A stretch of 64,000 nucleotides of DNA, taken from assembly GCF_008831285.2 (NCBI RefSeq), contig NC_045140.1, positions 25,810,131 through 25,874,130 on the forward strand, read 5' to 3'. Positions 27,741 to 41,019 of the stretch are shown piece by piece. A program made the translations under genes and the position numbers. Position 1 is the first letter of the stretch. Each line of letters begins with the position of its first letter. The stretch comes from Nymphaea colorata (lineage: Eukaryota; Streptophyta; Magnoliopsida; Nymphaeales; Nymphaeaceae). The notes beneath the pieces were generated by a model. It worked only from the letters and a program-made list of their open reading frames with translations. It made no database searches and was not told the DNA's origin.

Positions 27741-28465
27741 ACATACTTATCGTACGATACGCAACGATAAGTATGTATAGGTCGATGAAACCTATACGAT
27801 ACGTAACACGATACGCGTGTGTATCGTGCCCATGTCGTCTGTATCGTACGATACGGGCGATACACCCCCGTATCTCGTACGATACGGGAGAAAACATAAA
27901 ATTTCTTATTTTTTAAAAGTTTAAACACTCCTCCCTCTCTCTCTTCTTGTATTTAAAGACTCTAATAAACATAGGAGGGAGAGATTTTGCCCATTTTCAT
28001 AACAATTAACTGAGGATTCATCAATTTGGGAGATATCATCGTTGAATCATGAAAGATGATAACTATATGTTTGAACTTACAAAATTGTGATGTAATCTAC
28101 GTCCTAAAACTCCAAGTCTTAAGACTCTAAGTCCTAAAATTCAATAAAATTTTTAAATTTAAAATTGTGATGGATGCTTATTATATTATTTTGAATATTT
28201 GATTTCTTATTTTTGAATGTGTTATTGATACTTGATAGTATACACATGAATGTTCCTTATGTATGATGATCTTTTTATATTTGAATACATTTTTTATTTT
28301 TCTTGATTTCTGATTTTTTGTTCATTTTTTCCAGTTTTTTCTTTATTTTCTCTGATTTTTAAATATTTTTTAAAATTAAAAAATTATTTTACGATATGTT
28401 ACGCTACGTTACCATACGACGTATAGGTCGGCCCGACCGATACGCGATACACTACACCTTTTATA
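27741..28465. mobile_element. Putative non-autonomous element with GTATCG motif clusters
   Basis: The first 150 bp carry about eight copies of CGATAC or its complement GTATCG, several in palindromic CGTACGATACG-like form. The last 80 bp carry two more (CGATACGCGATAC) next to a TATAGGTCGGCC match to the left end's TATAGGTCGATG. The middle is AT-rich and non-coding. The left edge coincides with loss of homology to the other U modules, as expected for an insertion. Clusters of a short motif near both ends resemble subterminal transposase-binding arrays of hAT or CACTA elements. The target duplication could not be identified. Confidence 0.45.
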
Positions 28466-29237
28466 ACATTGCATTAAACAGTAAATTTTACATGAACAGT
28501 AAATTTTATAGTTTGATCCTCAATTCCATTCTGCTATTCATTTGAATAGTCAATTCAATTCTCATAGATATTATTTACCCGAACAATTCAATTCTCATAG
28601 ATATTATTTATCCTGAGCTGTCAATTTTACATTAGATATACTACATGCCAATTAAGAATGTCCACTTCTTACTCAAATCCCTCATCCCAGAGACAAAGAG
28701 GAGGTGAATCCCAGAGATAAGAGGAAAGAACCATGAATTTCGGAGGATTCTCCATACGTCCACATAAAATAAAAAAGTTAGATCTCGATCAACTCAAAGA
28801 TCTCACTAGCTTCTCGATCTCAATACTTACCTCTGAAGTGGGCTGCTCACGATCTGGCGCGTTTTCCCGCCGCTAGTGCCACGGCAAAAAGCGAGGCTTT
28901 CATAAAATCACGCAGGAAGTGTGGTGGTAATATTAAATGTTCGCATTTTTTCACGATTTTAAGTTCCAAAAATCGAATTCCGGGCGTCAATAACGAGTTT
29001 CTTTGTTAACAGAATTCCAGGCCTGAGCTGCAAAATTCAGAAATTAAAGGCAAAAAGCTCTGCTTCAAGTGAATGATAAACACTGCACTTAATGAACTCA
29101 GCTAGAGAAAGAGAGAGAGAGAGCTCATAGAATGTAAATATATAACAAAATTTGAGGACAAGAAGTCCCTTAAATACAAAAACAATCCGCAAAAAATAAA
29201 CCGCAAGCAACTAAGTATACTGATAATTATATTTACT
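28466..29237. other. Intergenic spacer
   Basis: Contains a short tandem duplication at about 28540-28605 (AATTCTCATAGATATTATTTA twice) and no supported gene. Confidence 0.5.
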
Positions 29238-31506
29238 GGCTATTAAAAGGGCCCTATCATTTGAAAGACTGGGCAAGATGGACCCAAAGTGTGATGGCAG
29301 GCAGAGGCAAAGGCAGGTGTGGGCAACATGAGGGCAGTTGCCCCCCCCCATGAATATTGACACCACCAATCAATTTTTCTCACCTACATGTCACAGTGCC
29401 CTTGCCGGTTTATGCCCAACAATTTATCTGGTTAGATCTAACCAGAAATCGGATATCGTCCAAACCTAACCGTCCTTAAATCTGTGGTTCAGTACTTGTG
29501 CTTCAATAACTGTCATTCTTATTCGCTCTTGATTTAGCGCTAATCTTCTGCTCACGTATGGAGACCTCTGCTTCACTCTTGCCCTCGTGAGTTGTGCTTC
29601 TTTACTCACTCAATTCTTGTTGGACCTTTTCCAAAATGCTCAACTCTCAATTTCAAAACAATGTTTCTTGCCTTTCTCTGCCCTTGTGTTCCTTTTTCTA
29701 TTTCTCGCTCTGTACGTTTGCATGTCTTTTGTTTTCGAGCATGTGGTTTTCTGTTCGTTTTTATTCATTTATATCTTGAATCCAGACCTTAAGAAGCAGT
29801 TCTAAATGCAATATCTGATCTAGATTTAGAAGATACAGAATTTATCATTCATGTGAGCACCGCTGAATGGGCACACTTATCACTTAAGTGGGCATTAATT
29901 GCCTAAATCATTGTGTATGTCTAGGGATATGTCACAACATGCTACTTGAGTTGTTTAGAACTGGATGTGGCTTAAAGGAATATAATTCAAATATTTGTTT
30001 GGAATTTAGTAGTGCAGGTTAAATCTATGTGTGTGTCCACCCACGTGTTTTGTAAGTAAAGTCTAGGAGTTACAGATACTCTTTGGGGCACTTGATTACC
30101 CCATATTTGAAATTCATGGATCTGATCTGGATCTAATGTAGCACATTTTTACTTATGCGGCAAAAGGACCATAGTCAAATCCATAGTTCATCAAACTAAG
30201 GATCTAGATCAGACATAAAATCCACAGTTAATGACATTATTTTACTTTTTGTTATTGATAAAAGGTCAAATTTAAGATTGGAGGGAATAGATTTTAAAAT
30301 CATTTGTAAGACATATAGCCATAGTTTTGTAGAAAAACATCAACGCTATCAATAAGTAGTTTGTCCGTTAAGTCTCATGGGCAGTTTATATCAAGAAATT
30401 CCCAATTAAATAGTGAAAAAGTTTGTTATTTTTCTACACAATATCATCCCATTTTATTCATTCTTGTTCGGCGCCATGGTGCAGCCATTCTTAATGAAAA
30501 GGTAAACTGATCATTTTGACATGGAGAAGACTTTGTTACGTTGAAAAGTCACATTGTTTGTTCATTTGAATATAGAATGACAGTGCTTCTGCGATTATTA
30601 TTATTATATTCAAAAGCATGCCAATTTTTTGCTTTTTGCTCAATTCTATACTTAAACAATTTCATGAAGGGCTCTTATACATACTAAACGTAGTGATAAT
30701 TAACCACAAAACCTTATTGGCATGCTTCAAGGGGCTAATATAGCTGGTTAGGCAGGTGGCATGTAACCTGTTTGATTCTTATGGGTATTGAAGTGGGATT
30801 GTGATAGTCTAATTGATAAGTACCCATTCAAGTCATGATTCACCAAAAAACACAAAGTAGTGGAAATATAAATACTAAACGTACTGATAATTAACCACAA
30901 GGATCTTACTGGCATGCCTTAAGGGGCATAATATAGCTGGTCAGGTAGGCGGGCATGTAAAAGACATGCAGCATGTTCGAACCTATGGTTATTACTTCTC
31001 TGGACCATAAAAAATGGAGTCGTGATAATCTAATTGATAGGCATCCACCAAGTCCCAATTCAACCAAAGACCCAGAAGCAGTGGAAATATACATACTAAA
31101 TGTACTCATAATTAACCATAAAGATGAGATGTCAAACGAGAAGTAATATAGCTGGTCAGGCAGGCAGACAAGTAGAAGACATGTAACGTGTTCGATTCCT
31201 GTGTGTACTACTTCTAAACTATAAAAAGTAGGATTATGATACTCTAATTGATAGGTATCCATCCACCCAAGTCCCGATTCAAAGACCCCAGAAGTAGAGG
31301 AAATGGGAGGGATCTTCCAATATTTTTTTGAGCTGGGTTGTTAATTTTCTGCTCCTTATTGCCATAGATAAGGAAAATTGTAAAGGGGTAGTGAATATCA
31401 TAATCAAAATATACCAAATGACTTTTCATGGAAGGATCTTTTTTAAAACACTTTCAAGGCATAGGAAAAGATTTTTATTCTATGATATTCTTCATTGTGT
31501 AGGAAA
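29238..31506 (+). repeat. Module U copy 2: duplicated upstream region of the HCT-like gene
   Basis: Colinear with 60556-62064, which precedes the intact plus-strand HCT-like gene. Here it leads into a truncated first exon (31507). It includes a pyrimidine-rich stretch, 29590-29805, open in all three plus frames and encoding hydrophobic residues, also present at 48313-48531 and 60925-61090. Relative to the intact unit, 30680-31350 contains an inserted triple SINE-like array. Confidence 0.8.
30680..31300 (+). repeat. Three tandem tRNA-like (SINE-like) units
   Basis: A unit of about 190-215 bp is repeated three times. Each has ACTAAA(C/T)GTA..ATAATTAACCA, then TATAGCTGGT(T/C)AGG (box A-like, at 30741, 30934 and 31149), then a box B-like GTTTGATTC, GTTCGAACC or GTTCGATTCC (30770, 30975, 31190), then CTAATTGATA and a CCAAGTC-like tail. 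In the second and third units the A-to-B spacing is 41 bp, within the tRNA range. The intact paralogous unit near 61880-61925 has the flanking sequence without the array. Confidence 0.6.
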
Positions 31507-31769
31507 AATGAATATTTCCATGAGCGGTTCAACCTTGGTCCCTCCTAGTGAGACGCCTCGACATGGGCTATGGTTCTCAAAGTTGGACCGTGCAATGTTC
31601 ATCGTTCATGTCCCGTTCGTCTACTTTTACAGACCAAACCGTAGCAACAATTTCTTCGATAGTAAGGTGGTTAAAGAATCTTTGGGTAGAGCCCTCGTTG
31701 CATTTTATCCCTTCGTTGGAAGACTACGTCGCTTCGAGGATGGTCAATTGGACATCAACTTTAACGAAG
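31507..31769 (+). pseudogene. HCT-like first-exon fragment
   Basis: Reads MNISMSGSTLVPPSETPRHG, then [33 protein letters not shown] and VAFYPFVGRLRR, matching residues 1 to about 90 of the intact gene at 62065. It stops abruptly inside the exon where repeat R2 begins (near TAACTCATGATTTG). There is no second exon. The upstream sequence and the TAG/GAAAAATG context match the intact gene. It is a duplicate truncated by the R2 junction and cannot make a working enzyme. Confidence 0.88.
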
Positions 31770-32255
31770 ATAACTCATGATTTGTACAATATTCCATATG
31801 ATTTTCGATGTTTGTTAAATAAGAATGAAGTTTTAAAGTTCAAGAAGACAAAATGTCAAGGAATATGTGGTGGTCGGCGAGAGCTGAACGATCTTTCTTA
31901 GCGGTGTTTTCGTTCTATTATCCAAACACACGAACCAGTTTTTCAAATCGATTAAAAAACTAGTTTTCATAGAACTATTTTTTTTTGTTAAAAGGTGCCA
32001 TCCAAACGGTACTTAAAAAAACTTTTACGTCAAATTTTGTTATTGGAATTGTGCTTCTATGGGTGCACTATCACTGCGGTGTATTTTCACCTTAAACTAG
32101 CAAGTAAAACATAAAACTTCGATCGACAATCAAACTTTTTAATACATGTTTGATTGGCCTTTGTACATGTGCGTAGAGAACGACTTTTTTTCACATGAAA
32201 TAAAGGCCGGCAATTGAACATGCTCTTATAAAATCCAAGAGAGAGAGATCGTAAC
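31770..32255 (+). repeat. Dispersed repeat R2, copy 2
   Basis: Second copy of the segment at 17293-17790, joined directly to the truncated HCT-like exon. Small indels only. Confidence 0.7.
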
Positions 32256-32850
32256 GAATGTACACTGGATGTGGACCCTATTACCAATATGTACATTTGC
32301 TTTCATGCCGAAACATTACATATGCATGTTCGTGAAATAACAAATATGTATGAAATAACAAATAAGTATGAAATAATGATTATAAACTAACAAAAGATTT
32401 ATGAAATAATAAAGTAACGACCAAACAAATGTATGAGATAACAGGAAACATAAGTATGAGATAACAACAAATTTATCAGATAATGAAATAATGAGCAGAC
32501 GTATGAGATAACACTAAATATAAGTATGAGATAATAAAATATTTAAGAGATAATGGATGATTGTATGAGATAATGTTAAATATAAGTATGCATTAATGTT
32601 TATGAAATAATAAAATATTCATGAGTTAATAAGATAACGTTATAAGTGGGATAAAAAGACAAAACATTTTCTTACTGCTTAAAGGGGGCATATTGATGAT
32701 AATGATATGTATATACAAATTGATAAATTTTACCTTTATCGAATCCTAAATCCTTTTTTTTTCAATTTTTATTTTTATCCCTACAAAAAATTTTCTTTTC
32801 ATATTAATCATTAGGCTTTTTTTGTCATATTTGAAATGACATATAAAATT
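32256..32850 (+). repeat. Repeat R3, copy 1, with ATGAGATAA minisatellite
   Basis: Colinear with about 58640-59090. The part 32325-32660 is an imperfect tandem array of a unit near AAGTATGAGATAAC with drifting spacing (dozens of ATGA(G/A)ATAA strings). It is followed by a T-rich end. No coding potential; probably a non-autonomous transposon with internal repeats. Confidence 0.6.
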
Positions 32851-33157
32851 ACCTACAATGTATAAACGAGCTTCGATAAAATCCACCCACGCATCCCAAA
32901 AGTACGTCTTTTATTCATATTTTTTTCAAATATGTAAAAGCCATCCATATAATCATGCATTGAGAAAGACAACACACAAAGTGCTGCTGCATCTGGCAAA
33001 TAAAGCAGCACATGAATTTAAGCAGATATACAATAGAAGCGTGTTTGATCGTGTATCCGAATCCAGAATCCAGATTTAAGTGACAATTAATTGACAAATT
33101 TCCAGCACGACTTTGGGCAGACAAGGCGTAGTAAGATCCGGCAAGTTACGGACGGAC

Positions 33158-34983
<1,826 letters not shown>

Positions 34984-35065
34984 TCAAATTCTTGCTTGTT
35001 CGGGCCGGAAATAGGCAACAGCCAACAAGATATTATCATCGGAAAAATTTAACTCTGAACCCCAC

Positions 35066-35114
35066 AAATATATATAAGCCCTTGAATTAACTGTTGACCT
35101 CATATTTTCACGTG
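35066..35114 (-). promoter_or_regulatory. TATA-like box and G-box upstream of psi-HCT
   Basis: On the minus strand, TTATATATATTT at about 35066-35078 lies roughly 105-115 bp upstream of the ATG at 34962, and CACGTG lies at 35109-35114. This geometry suits a plant core promoter with an 80 nt leader. The intact HCT lacks this interval. Confidence 0.5.
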
Positions 35115-36605
35115 ACAGTAAGAGATTATTATTCTTTGGTGAAAATGGTAGGAAATGTATCCTTAGTTTAAATAATATCAATGCATCAGTCATTCCTTAT
35201 TCCAAAGCGGGGCAGCGGGGCAACTGGCAAGGTAGAAAAAGACATTATTATTCTATATGGACTATGACAGGTACTTGATTGTAGATCAAACTCAAAATAA
35301 GAAGAGTCAATAACTAAAATATGATTATATGACTGGAAGCGAACAATAAAAAAAGAAAACTTGCTATAAAGTGAAAATGCTCACTTTACTATAGTCTTTT
35401 AGGCTCCATAAGTCAAACTAGAACTTGACAGACAACCAGAGAAATTTAAGGTAGAGGCAGTTGAACCAGAAAAAATTACAGTGGCAGGGGCGGCAGGACA
35501 TGAATATATATCGGTTCAGGAAGCTAGATCCTTGATATATATATATTCAATTAACTGATTGGAAAAAACCCGATTAAATATATCCCACAAAGATCAATTC
35601 GTGGGTTTCAAGCCGCAGGAATATTGAAGTTGAAAAATCAGTGGTGGGCCTAACCGTCGGTGAATTGCTCAAAATCTGCGGCGAAGCCGGAATTGCTAGT
35701 TTTTGGGTCGCAAGAGTCGCTGAGATTATGATCATTCTTTGAAGGTAATAAACAGATCGTTACTTTCCAAAGCAAGGTGGTCATCACCTGTCATCTCTCT
35801 CTCTCTCTCTCTCTCTGCTATTTACAGTTACCAAGTTCCAAAGAAGAAGTTGAACATGTATATATTAAGAGTTGCATTATGGCATATTAGAACGAGGACA
35901 ATTCAAACCAAGATATCGCCAAGGAACTAAAGAGTAGGAGGATGAGTTCTTCTAGGCCGCTTACCTTGTGAAAATTGGAAACTGAAGATCTTTGGATGAT
36001 AAAAAAGACGATTCCTCGCAACTGAAGATTTTGATAGAAGGGTCTCCTTTTCTTCGTGTTGACACACAAAAAGAAGGAAAAAGAAACAAGGAAAAGAGAA
36101 GAGAGAGAGTTGGGCCTTGTTACTGCCTTACTGGACACCAGCAATCACGAGGTGAACGACTTCTTTCATATAAGAGAGAGAGAGAGAGAGAGGACAAACA
36201 ATAGCTAGGCACGAAAAGGAAATTTCCATTATACTTCTTCTTTATATTTTTGAAAGATTGTGCTTCACTTTCAGATCCTAGGTGAATCGAGACTTTAAAT
36301 ATCAGGATATCTGTTCAATGGATTTCACGTTCCTTGTTTGAAAGATGCATAGGTTACAACAATAATTGGTTCGAACTTCGAATTCACGTTTCTTAATTCA
36401 TTTACGGATTTATAGTCAGATCCTCATCCCCACTACGGATTAAGGCAACAAGAAGGATCTTAAATTCGTGGTTTTAAATATATATGTTCACAAACGCACT
36501 ATGAATTCAGGTGGACTTCACTCTATTTAGATCTAGCCTTCTATCTGATCTGAGCCGGGTAATGAACCTAAAGAGAGACAGATATATTTGTGTTTGTCAT
36601 GCGTT

Positions 36606-36643
<38 letters not shown>

Positions 36644-36646
<3 letters not shown>

Positions 36647-36717
36647 GCGGTTATTCTCTATAGCTTTCATATATATATATATATATATATATGAAAGCTA
36701 CAGAGAATAACCGTTTC
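36644..36717. repeat. Hairpin-forming inverted repeat with AT loop
   Basis: Left arm at 36644-36670 (GAAGCGGTTATTCTCTATAG...) and right arm at 36691-36717 (its near reverse complement, two mismatches), separated by an AT run and preceded by another. The duplicate at about 24475-24535 has only the right arm, so the left arm arose as an inverted duplication after block duplication. Confidence 0.85.
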
Positions 36718-38390
36718 CCCTCCATTGAAAAGATTATGTCTAGCCCAGCAGGACCTAGAGGACCTGAAACTCAAGATCCAACTTCATTGAAGAGTAGGTG
36801 AATGGTGCACTTGGCATGATAATCTATTTGGAAAAACATACACACACACACACACATATTTAACCTGACCTCATAGCTTTAATTGCTTTCCTACAGTCAC
36901 TGACGTTAATGCATAAGACTTCCTGTGAGATCTTGACGTGAAGAAGCTGATCATGGCGTTCGCGGTCTATTGCGGGTAATGTTAATCTCAAGTCATTTCT
37001 TTTACGGGGCTGGCGAGGATGTGGTCGGTTGAGGAGCAGAGATTGTTGCAACTGCTGCAGGGGGCAGGTGAGATAACAGTATGAAGCTGATGCTTCGTCT
37101 CACGCTTAAAGGAGTAGAAATTAAGGGAGTGCATCCTTTGGAGTAAAATTTAAGTTACCGATCGACCCATTAACTACCAAGCAAGTAAAAGGAAAGGGGC
37201 AGGTTTCCTTACCATCTGCACCAATGCAGCGATGGAAAAACGGCAAACTTGACATACCTTATTTCTAAAGTGAAATAAATTTATTATGAATCAAGAATTC
37301 CTTGTTTCAATCTCATGGGAATCTGAGTCACGTATGATGTGTGGCAATTCCGGTGCTCTGTACATTGATTCATTGCTTTCGTGTGTGGCTTTCAGTGCGT
37401 TGCCTACAAAAAGTTTGATGAAAAACCTCAACAGGCTGCAAGCTATGAAAATCGGTTTGTGAACCGAGGGCTCGAAGACTCGATCGGTTGAGCTGCCGAT
37501 TCACTGATTTAAATGAATAATCTCCTGTGAATCAGTTAAAGTTATTTTTCACAAAATAAAAAAAATTAATGTAAGAAATAAAATATATTAAAAGCAAGTT
37601 CGTGTCTGCAATTGACATATGGCACACCCGTATCAGTCACATGAACAAATCGGTTTTCAGCTAACTCGATTCGATTCGGCTTATTCAAGGGCTTCCCAGG
37701 TGATTGTTAATTTTCACCTTAGTTTTCATTTGTCTCATTAAACTTTTGTGCAGAGCCAGGCCCCCCTATCTATGTCATACAACAGTGTGAGACGGGCCCC
37801 CCGATTTTTTTTTATATTTACATATATTTGGGGGCATTTTTTATATTTAAATAAACAAAAAAATTAGAGTCAGCCAATATGTAAATATCATTTTTTTATG
37901 ATTATGTGGACAATTACCCACACACACCCACATGTGTTTCTGTGAGAGGGGATCTCAAATAAATTGTTTAGTCCTTAAGAAAAAAATAGATGTAATCTGT
38001 AATGATAGAAGGTGACTTAGGCATCATAGCATTTTACCGTTTCCATTGCAGGTGGAACACCATAATAACTAACCAGAACGATAGGCCTTAACATTTACAA
38101 TCAGGGATTCAGGCAGGCGTTTACCTGGAAATCTGTCCGGTTTTAGAAGAAAATGTACTAGAAACGGCAGGCCCTAGTATGGCCTTCAAGGAAAATCATA
38201 AAAGAAAATGAACAGTTCTTTTTTCATCCATTTATTGGACTAGCCAGGACATTGTAACAAAAACCAAGTAGATTTTGGATGCCGAGTAATTTGTGCCTTC
38301 GAGATCATCTCGCTGTGGAGACTCATGGTTGATTGCAGAGATCGTCTGAAAGCCTAACTGTATGTTCCCTTCCCTTGTTGGACCTTATTT

Positions 38391-38552
38391 TGGTGTTAAT
38401 ATTCATCATACCATGGTGGACGGGTTGGCTGCTCTGCATTTTGTGAATTCTTGGTCCGATCTAGCACGGGGCATGGATGTGCATTTTCAATAGCCATTGC
38501 CTTGCACTCTGACGCTTTGAGGGCCCTTGAGAAATTGATCTATGATATATGA
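38391..38552 (+). pseudogene. HCT-like relic with large internal deletion (copy 1)
   Basis: Reads GVNIHHTMVDGLAALHFVNS, then SWSDLARGMDV. It then jumps in a different frame to AIALHSDALRALEKLIYDI and stop, the normal carboxyl end. About 240 codons between the HxxxD region and the C terminus are missing, as is all of exon 1. The sister copy at 52786-52979 has the same join, so the deletion preceded the duplication. Confidence 0.88.
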
Positions 38553-39544
38553 CTCTTCGAGTAGATCACCCTTGATCTTATAATAATCCAGTGCTCCTGG
38601 TGCGACTTTGGGATAAACATGTATACATCTCTTTTCCATTTCAGGTTTGAATCTTGTTGTTTGGTTACTTGTCATTGTGCACTTTCTTTTGTACTCCCTT
38701 AATCCTCTTTCTCTCTCGTAAACCAAAGTGTTGATTGGCAGCACAAACTGCTCCTTGCTTGCTTTTATTTTTTTTGTTAATGCATGCATAGTAGCTATTG
38801 CCTTATCGTTTCTGCTAATAAGTCTTGTTAACTGAACTTTTTTTCCATTTTTCTTGGAGCTGGGTCCTTTAAGTTACATGCTGCTGCAAAGAAAATGGGA
38901 TGTAAATAGTAATTTGAATGGGATTCAGTATTTGCAGTTTGTCACCGAATCCAAAACTAAATATGGAATTCGGATCGAGTTACTTGAAAATGTTGGATAT
39001 GCAGGCTTTCAGCCCAAGATTCAGTTTTAGAAATTAATTCTATATCTGAATCTGAGTCCAAGTCGTAATGTAAGTGGCTCTCAACCATGTCGCCTTTGTA
39101 AATGGTAGACATGAACCATGTCTCCTACTGCTTAAGTCTCCTTGCTCTGCTCTTATGTATAGGTGAACATTACTAACAAGGGAGATGGCACCCCAGCCCC
39201 CCCCTAAAAAAAAAAATAGAAAATCTAAAATTTGTATGTAAAATTTAAAAACTTTCACTTATCCTATATAATAATTTTTAATTGTTAACTACTACTCTCA
39301 CGGCTGCCATGTTTCCTTCCCCTCTTCCCCTTGACTGAAGGTGTGTGTACAATTTGGTTCGATTCGGTTTACCTTGTTTGTTCCTCAAAAAATAAAATAA
39401 AATCAAATATATGACTAAAAATAAATTTTGAAAAAAGGTTGAAAAAGATTATGGTACGGACCGATAAAAAAACCTTCAACACGCAAGCCCAACCACCTTT
39501 TGCAATATTTTCTACAATAAACACCCAGTTAGTTCCTTTTTTAA

Positions 39545-41019
39545 GGGGCCGTTTGATGGCTTGGAAATATATTTTTAGAAATATATTTCTAAAAATATAA
39601 GAAATAAAAAAATGAAATCAGAAAAATCTTTTCAATTCCATATTTCAGTTTGATGGTACATAAATATATTTTCAGAGATTTCCTATGAAGGAGCAGGAGA
39701 ACTACTATGAGCAATAACAAACAAACATGTTACGCAAGAGATCTTAAATATAGTTTCCCAAAGCAGAAATCTTGACGCAGGATCTAATGTTTGAAGATGA
39801 AATTAGGTTATATAAAAGTTAATTATGTTGCAGAGGGCGTCAACAGGGAAAAACCAAGCTCAAGCTTGGATAAACAAGCTTGTGACGAGCTCATCTCATG
39901 TATGCCTCTACACAGTCTTGCTGCCATCACCAAAGAGCTCCAAACTAAAATCAGACAGCGTTTAAGCAGGACGACATACAAATACATTCTGTCTACATTT
40001 AAACAGGACGACATACAAACACATTCATGTCATTCATATTTGGCAACTCTGTTAAAGTCGACATAAATAAACGCCCAAAAAAGCTATGCAACATGTAATG
40101 CCTGCAGATCAAACGCCGAACCCAAAAATATATGGAAAAGGAACAGCTTAAAAACCATAAGTCATGGATCATCAGCAGCAGCTGCACATTTAGCACCTCC
40201 TCTCCTGTATTAAGCTTTTTTTTTTTATTTCAGGCGTGCCACTTGCTCGACGCCGGCAGAAGACGAATGCTGCTGAAGAATTGGCGGAATGGACAAAAGG
40301 GGGCCGGGAAAAACAAGAGAAAAACAGAGTGCGAGAGAGAACAGAGAGAAAGCAGGAGAGAAATATGACCTGAAACAGGAACGTGCAGGAAGCAAGAGGG
40401 TTGTCTAGCTTCAGAAGATGAATGATGCTGAAGTGCTGACGGTGAGCACGCTGATGAGGGGACGCAATTTCTGCAACCCTGCAAGAGGAAGACGATCGAA
40501 TGGGCCGTGATTAAAAAGTGGAAGCGCACGGTCATGGGCAGAATGGAGAAAAGGGTGCCAGAGAAAGCGAGATTGAAAGAGAGAGAGAGCGAGAAAACAA
40601 GAGAGAAAGGGAGAGAGATAAACAGGAGAGAAATGGATGTACCTTTCACCGGCTACCGGCGATAGATGCCCGACGCACCGAGAGTGGAAGAGAAGCCTCG
40701 GGAGAAATGAACCACCTGCTTCACGGCGCGTGAGGATGCAGAGTCTGCATTGCGTGAGGACGAAGACGAAGAGGGCTGCGGCTGCGAGAGGCGACTGAGG
40801 GAAGAGGCTATACGCGCGACCGCGCCTTAACGGTCGCTCAAAAATTTTCGGAAAAATATTTCGGTCTCTCACATGGAAATTTTTTTCGAGAAAAAAAATT
40901 TAGGAATCGACCTCAACGGTCAAAACTTTTTTTCTGCGTTTGTTAGGATGAAAAAATTTTGAAATTTTTTATTTTTTTTTTCAGGTGAATAGTAATTTTT
41001 CAGGCCATCAAACGGCCCC
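39545..41019. mobile_element. PIF/Harbinger-like non-autonomous element, 1475 bp
   Basis: Perfect 16 bp terminal inverted repeats GGGGCCGTTTGATGGC at both ends, flanked by TAA at 39542-39544 and 41020-41022. The paralogous segment at 51072-51095 is the empty site with a single TAA. A 3 bp TAA/TTA duplication and G-rich ends fit PIF/Harbinger (Tourist-like) elements. The interior holds GC-richer and GA-rich DNA (40230-40830) but no DDE transposase that I can recognise, so it is probably non-autonomous. It may include captured host sequence. Confidence 0.85.

Noticed and set aside
32325..32660. CRISPR-like array
   Set aside because: Repeats are short, drifting and AT-rich without unique equal-length spacers, in a plant genome; it is a minisatellite.
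40230..40872. 139-153 codon minus-strand frames inside the Harbinger-like element
   Set aside because: Complement of a GA-rich stretch; no DDE or other transposase motif could be recognised.
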